DNA of 64,000 nt from Arenimonas sp. SCN 70-307 (GTDB lineage Bacteria; Pseudomonadota; Gammaproteobacteria; Xanthomonadales; Xanthomonadaceae), in assembly GCF_001724815.1 (NCBI RefSeq), contig NZ_MEDO01000014.1, positions 248,001 through 312,000 of the forward strand. The letters run 5' to 3'. Each line of letters begins with the position of its first letter. The first letter of the stretch is position 1. Positions 63,612 through 64,000 of this stretch are shown here, piece after piece. The position numbers were made by a program, and so were the translations under genes. The notes below the pieces were generated by a model that saw only the letters and a list, made by a program, of their open reading frames with translations, did no database searches and was not told where the DNA came from.

Positions 63612-63842
63612 ATGAAAACGCCGGCCCGCGAGAAGTTTTCTTCCCAGGCTTCGCCGGAGGTGCTCGCCAGCCTGCGGGCGATTGCCGATTCCCAGGGGCG
63701 GCAGTTCCAGGCGGTCCTGGATGAGGCGCTCCGGGACTACATCGATCGGCAACAGAAGCAGCAGCCGCGCCGCCACGCCATGGCGGCCTTCGCCTCGAGC
63801 CTCGAGGAGTTCGACAGCCTCTATCGGGAACTGGCGAAGTAA
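63612..63842 (+). CDS. Antitoxin of a Doc-type toxin-antitoxin module
   Basis: 76 residues from ATG 63612, with GGGAGG about ten bases before it; a longer frame would start inside the operator. The N-terminal SSQASPEVLASLRAIADSQG and QFQAVLDEALRDYIDRQQKQ look like a ribbon-helix-helix DNA-binding domain, and the C-terminal FASSLEEFDSLYRELAK is a short helix that should cover the toxin active site. It is followed three bases later by the toxin gene. Family call by context and fold. Confidence 0.75.
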   Translation: MKTPAREKFSSQASPEVLASLRAIADSQGRQFQAVLDEALRDYIDRQQKQQPRRHAMAAFASSLEEFDSLYRELAK

Positions 63843-63845
63843 GGC

Positions 63846-64000
63846 GTGGGGCGAGACTACCCCACCGTCGCGGACGTACTCGCGATGCATACCGTACTGA
63901 TGCGCCGATACGGCGGCGCCTTAAGTCTTCGCGATCCAGGCGCGCTGGAGGCCGCGCTATTCAGGCCGCAAACCGGCTACTACCAGGACATCGTGGCCGA
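63846..64000 (+). CDS. doc: Doc/Fic-type death-on-curing toxin, cut by the window edge
   Basis: GTG start three bases after the antitoxin stop. The visible 51 residues, RDYPTVADVLAMHTVLMRRY, then GGALSLRDPGALEAALFRPQ and TGYYQDIVA, match the N-terminus of Doc proteins (YPT-EVLAIH, GG-GLRDPGALESAL-RPQ, YY). Doc phosphorylates EF-Tu and stops translation. The Fic motif HPFxxGNxR lies beyond the window and cannot be checked. Confidence 0.85.
   Translation, partial: MGRDYPTVADVLAMHTVLMRRYGGALSLRDPGALEAALFRPQTGYYQDIVA

Overview
The window reads as chromosomal DNA of a high-GC gammaproteobacterium, most likely of the Xanthomonadaceae/Lysobacteraceae group. Supporting this are the chain hda - AI-2E transporter - pgsA - DUF2066 - (divergent) purM - purN - DUF3108, the EPS-associated MarR regulator beside an RfaH-like factor, a GumB/GumC-type export pair, amgK-murU, and REP palindromes of the CGCCTGAAGGCG type. 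No rRNA, tRNA or CRISPR array is visible.

Layout. Bases 1-7.4 kb hold a giant tyrosine recombinase with an unknown partner and a hipAB toxin-antitoxin pair in reversed order. From 7.4 to 42.4 kb, nearly everything is on the minus strand and forms a polysaccharide (O-antigen or capsule) locus, read from right to left. It begins with a MarR-type regulator and an RfaH-like antiterminator. An exact ops element lies in the leader of the next gene. Then follow UDP-HexNAc dehydrogenase, galE, rmlB (broken), rmlA, an rmlC stub, a dTDP-3-acetamido-3,6-dideoxyhexose module (FdtD/WxcM-like and FdtB), Wzx flippase, five glycosyltransferases, an EpsG-like polymerase, AsnB, two deacetylase-like paralogues, an ATP-grasp and a GNAT enzyme, a DUF218 protein, gmd-fcl (GDP-fucose), a LegC-type aminotransferase, a CapD-like dehydratase, a PglC-like initiating transferase, a UDP-GlcNAc 2-epimerase, a CapI-type epimerase and finally a large autotransporter. 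The part from about 12.6 to 37.1 kb is visibly poorer in GC than its flanks and looks exchanged.

From 42.4 to 54.5 kb is the conserved export and assembly side: an O-antigen ligase/polymerase, an IS1182-type insertion sequence, a FecR-like secreted protein, a TPR membrane protein, a membrane J-domain protein, a Wzc/GumC tyrosine kinase, a GumB/Wza lipoprotein, WecA and ManC. Together these supply nucleotide sugars, start the chain on undecaprenyl phosphate, build, flip, polymerise and export it.

From 54.6 kb on there is core chromosome (cell-wall recycling amgK-murU, hda, pgsA, purMN) dotted with toxin-antitoxin genes: mazEF, a gutted higA, and an antitoxin/Doc pair running off the right edge.

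The points most worth a second look are: the IS element sits exactly in the four-base loop of a host intrinsic terminator; REP palindromes lie in frame inside three genes and encode the same short peptides; RfaH is encoded directly upstream of its ops target; rmlB has lost its catalytic YxxxK segment and rmlC is cut to 18 codons at the GC boundary; a ten-base G tract forms the ribosome-binding region of a TTG-started glycosyltransferase; and a duplicated epimerase 3' end brackets the autotransporter.
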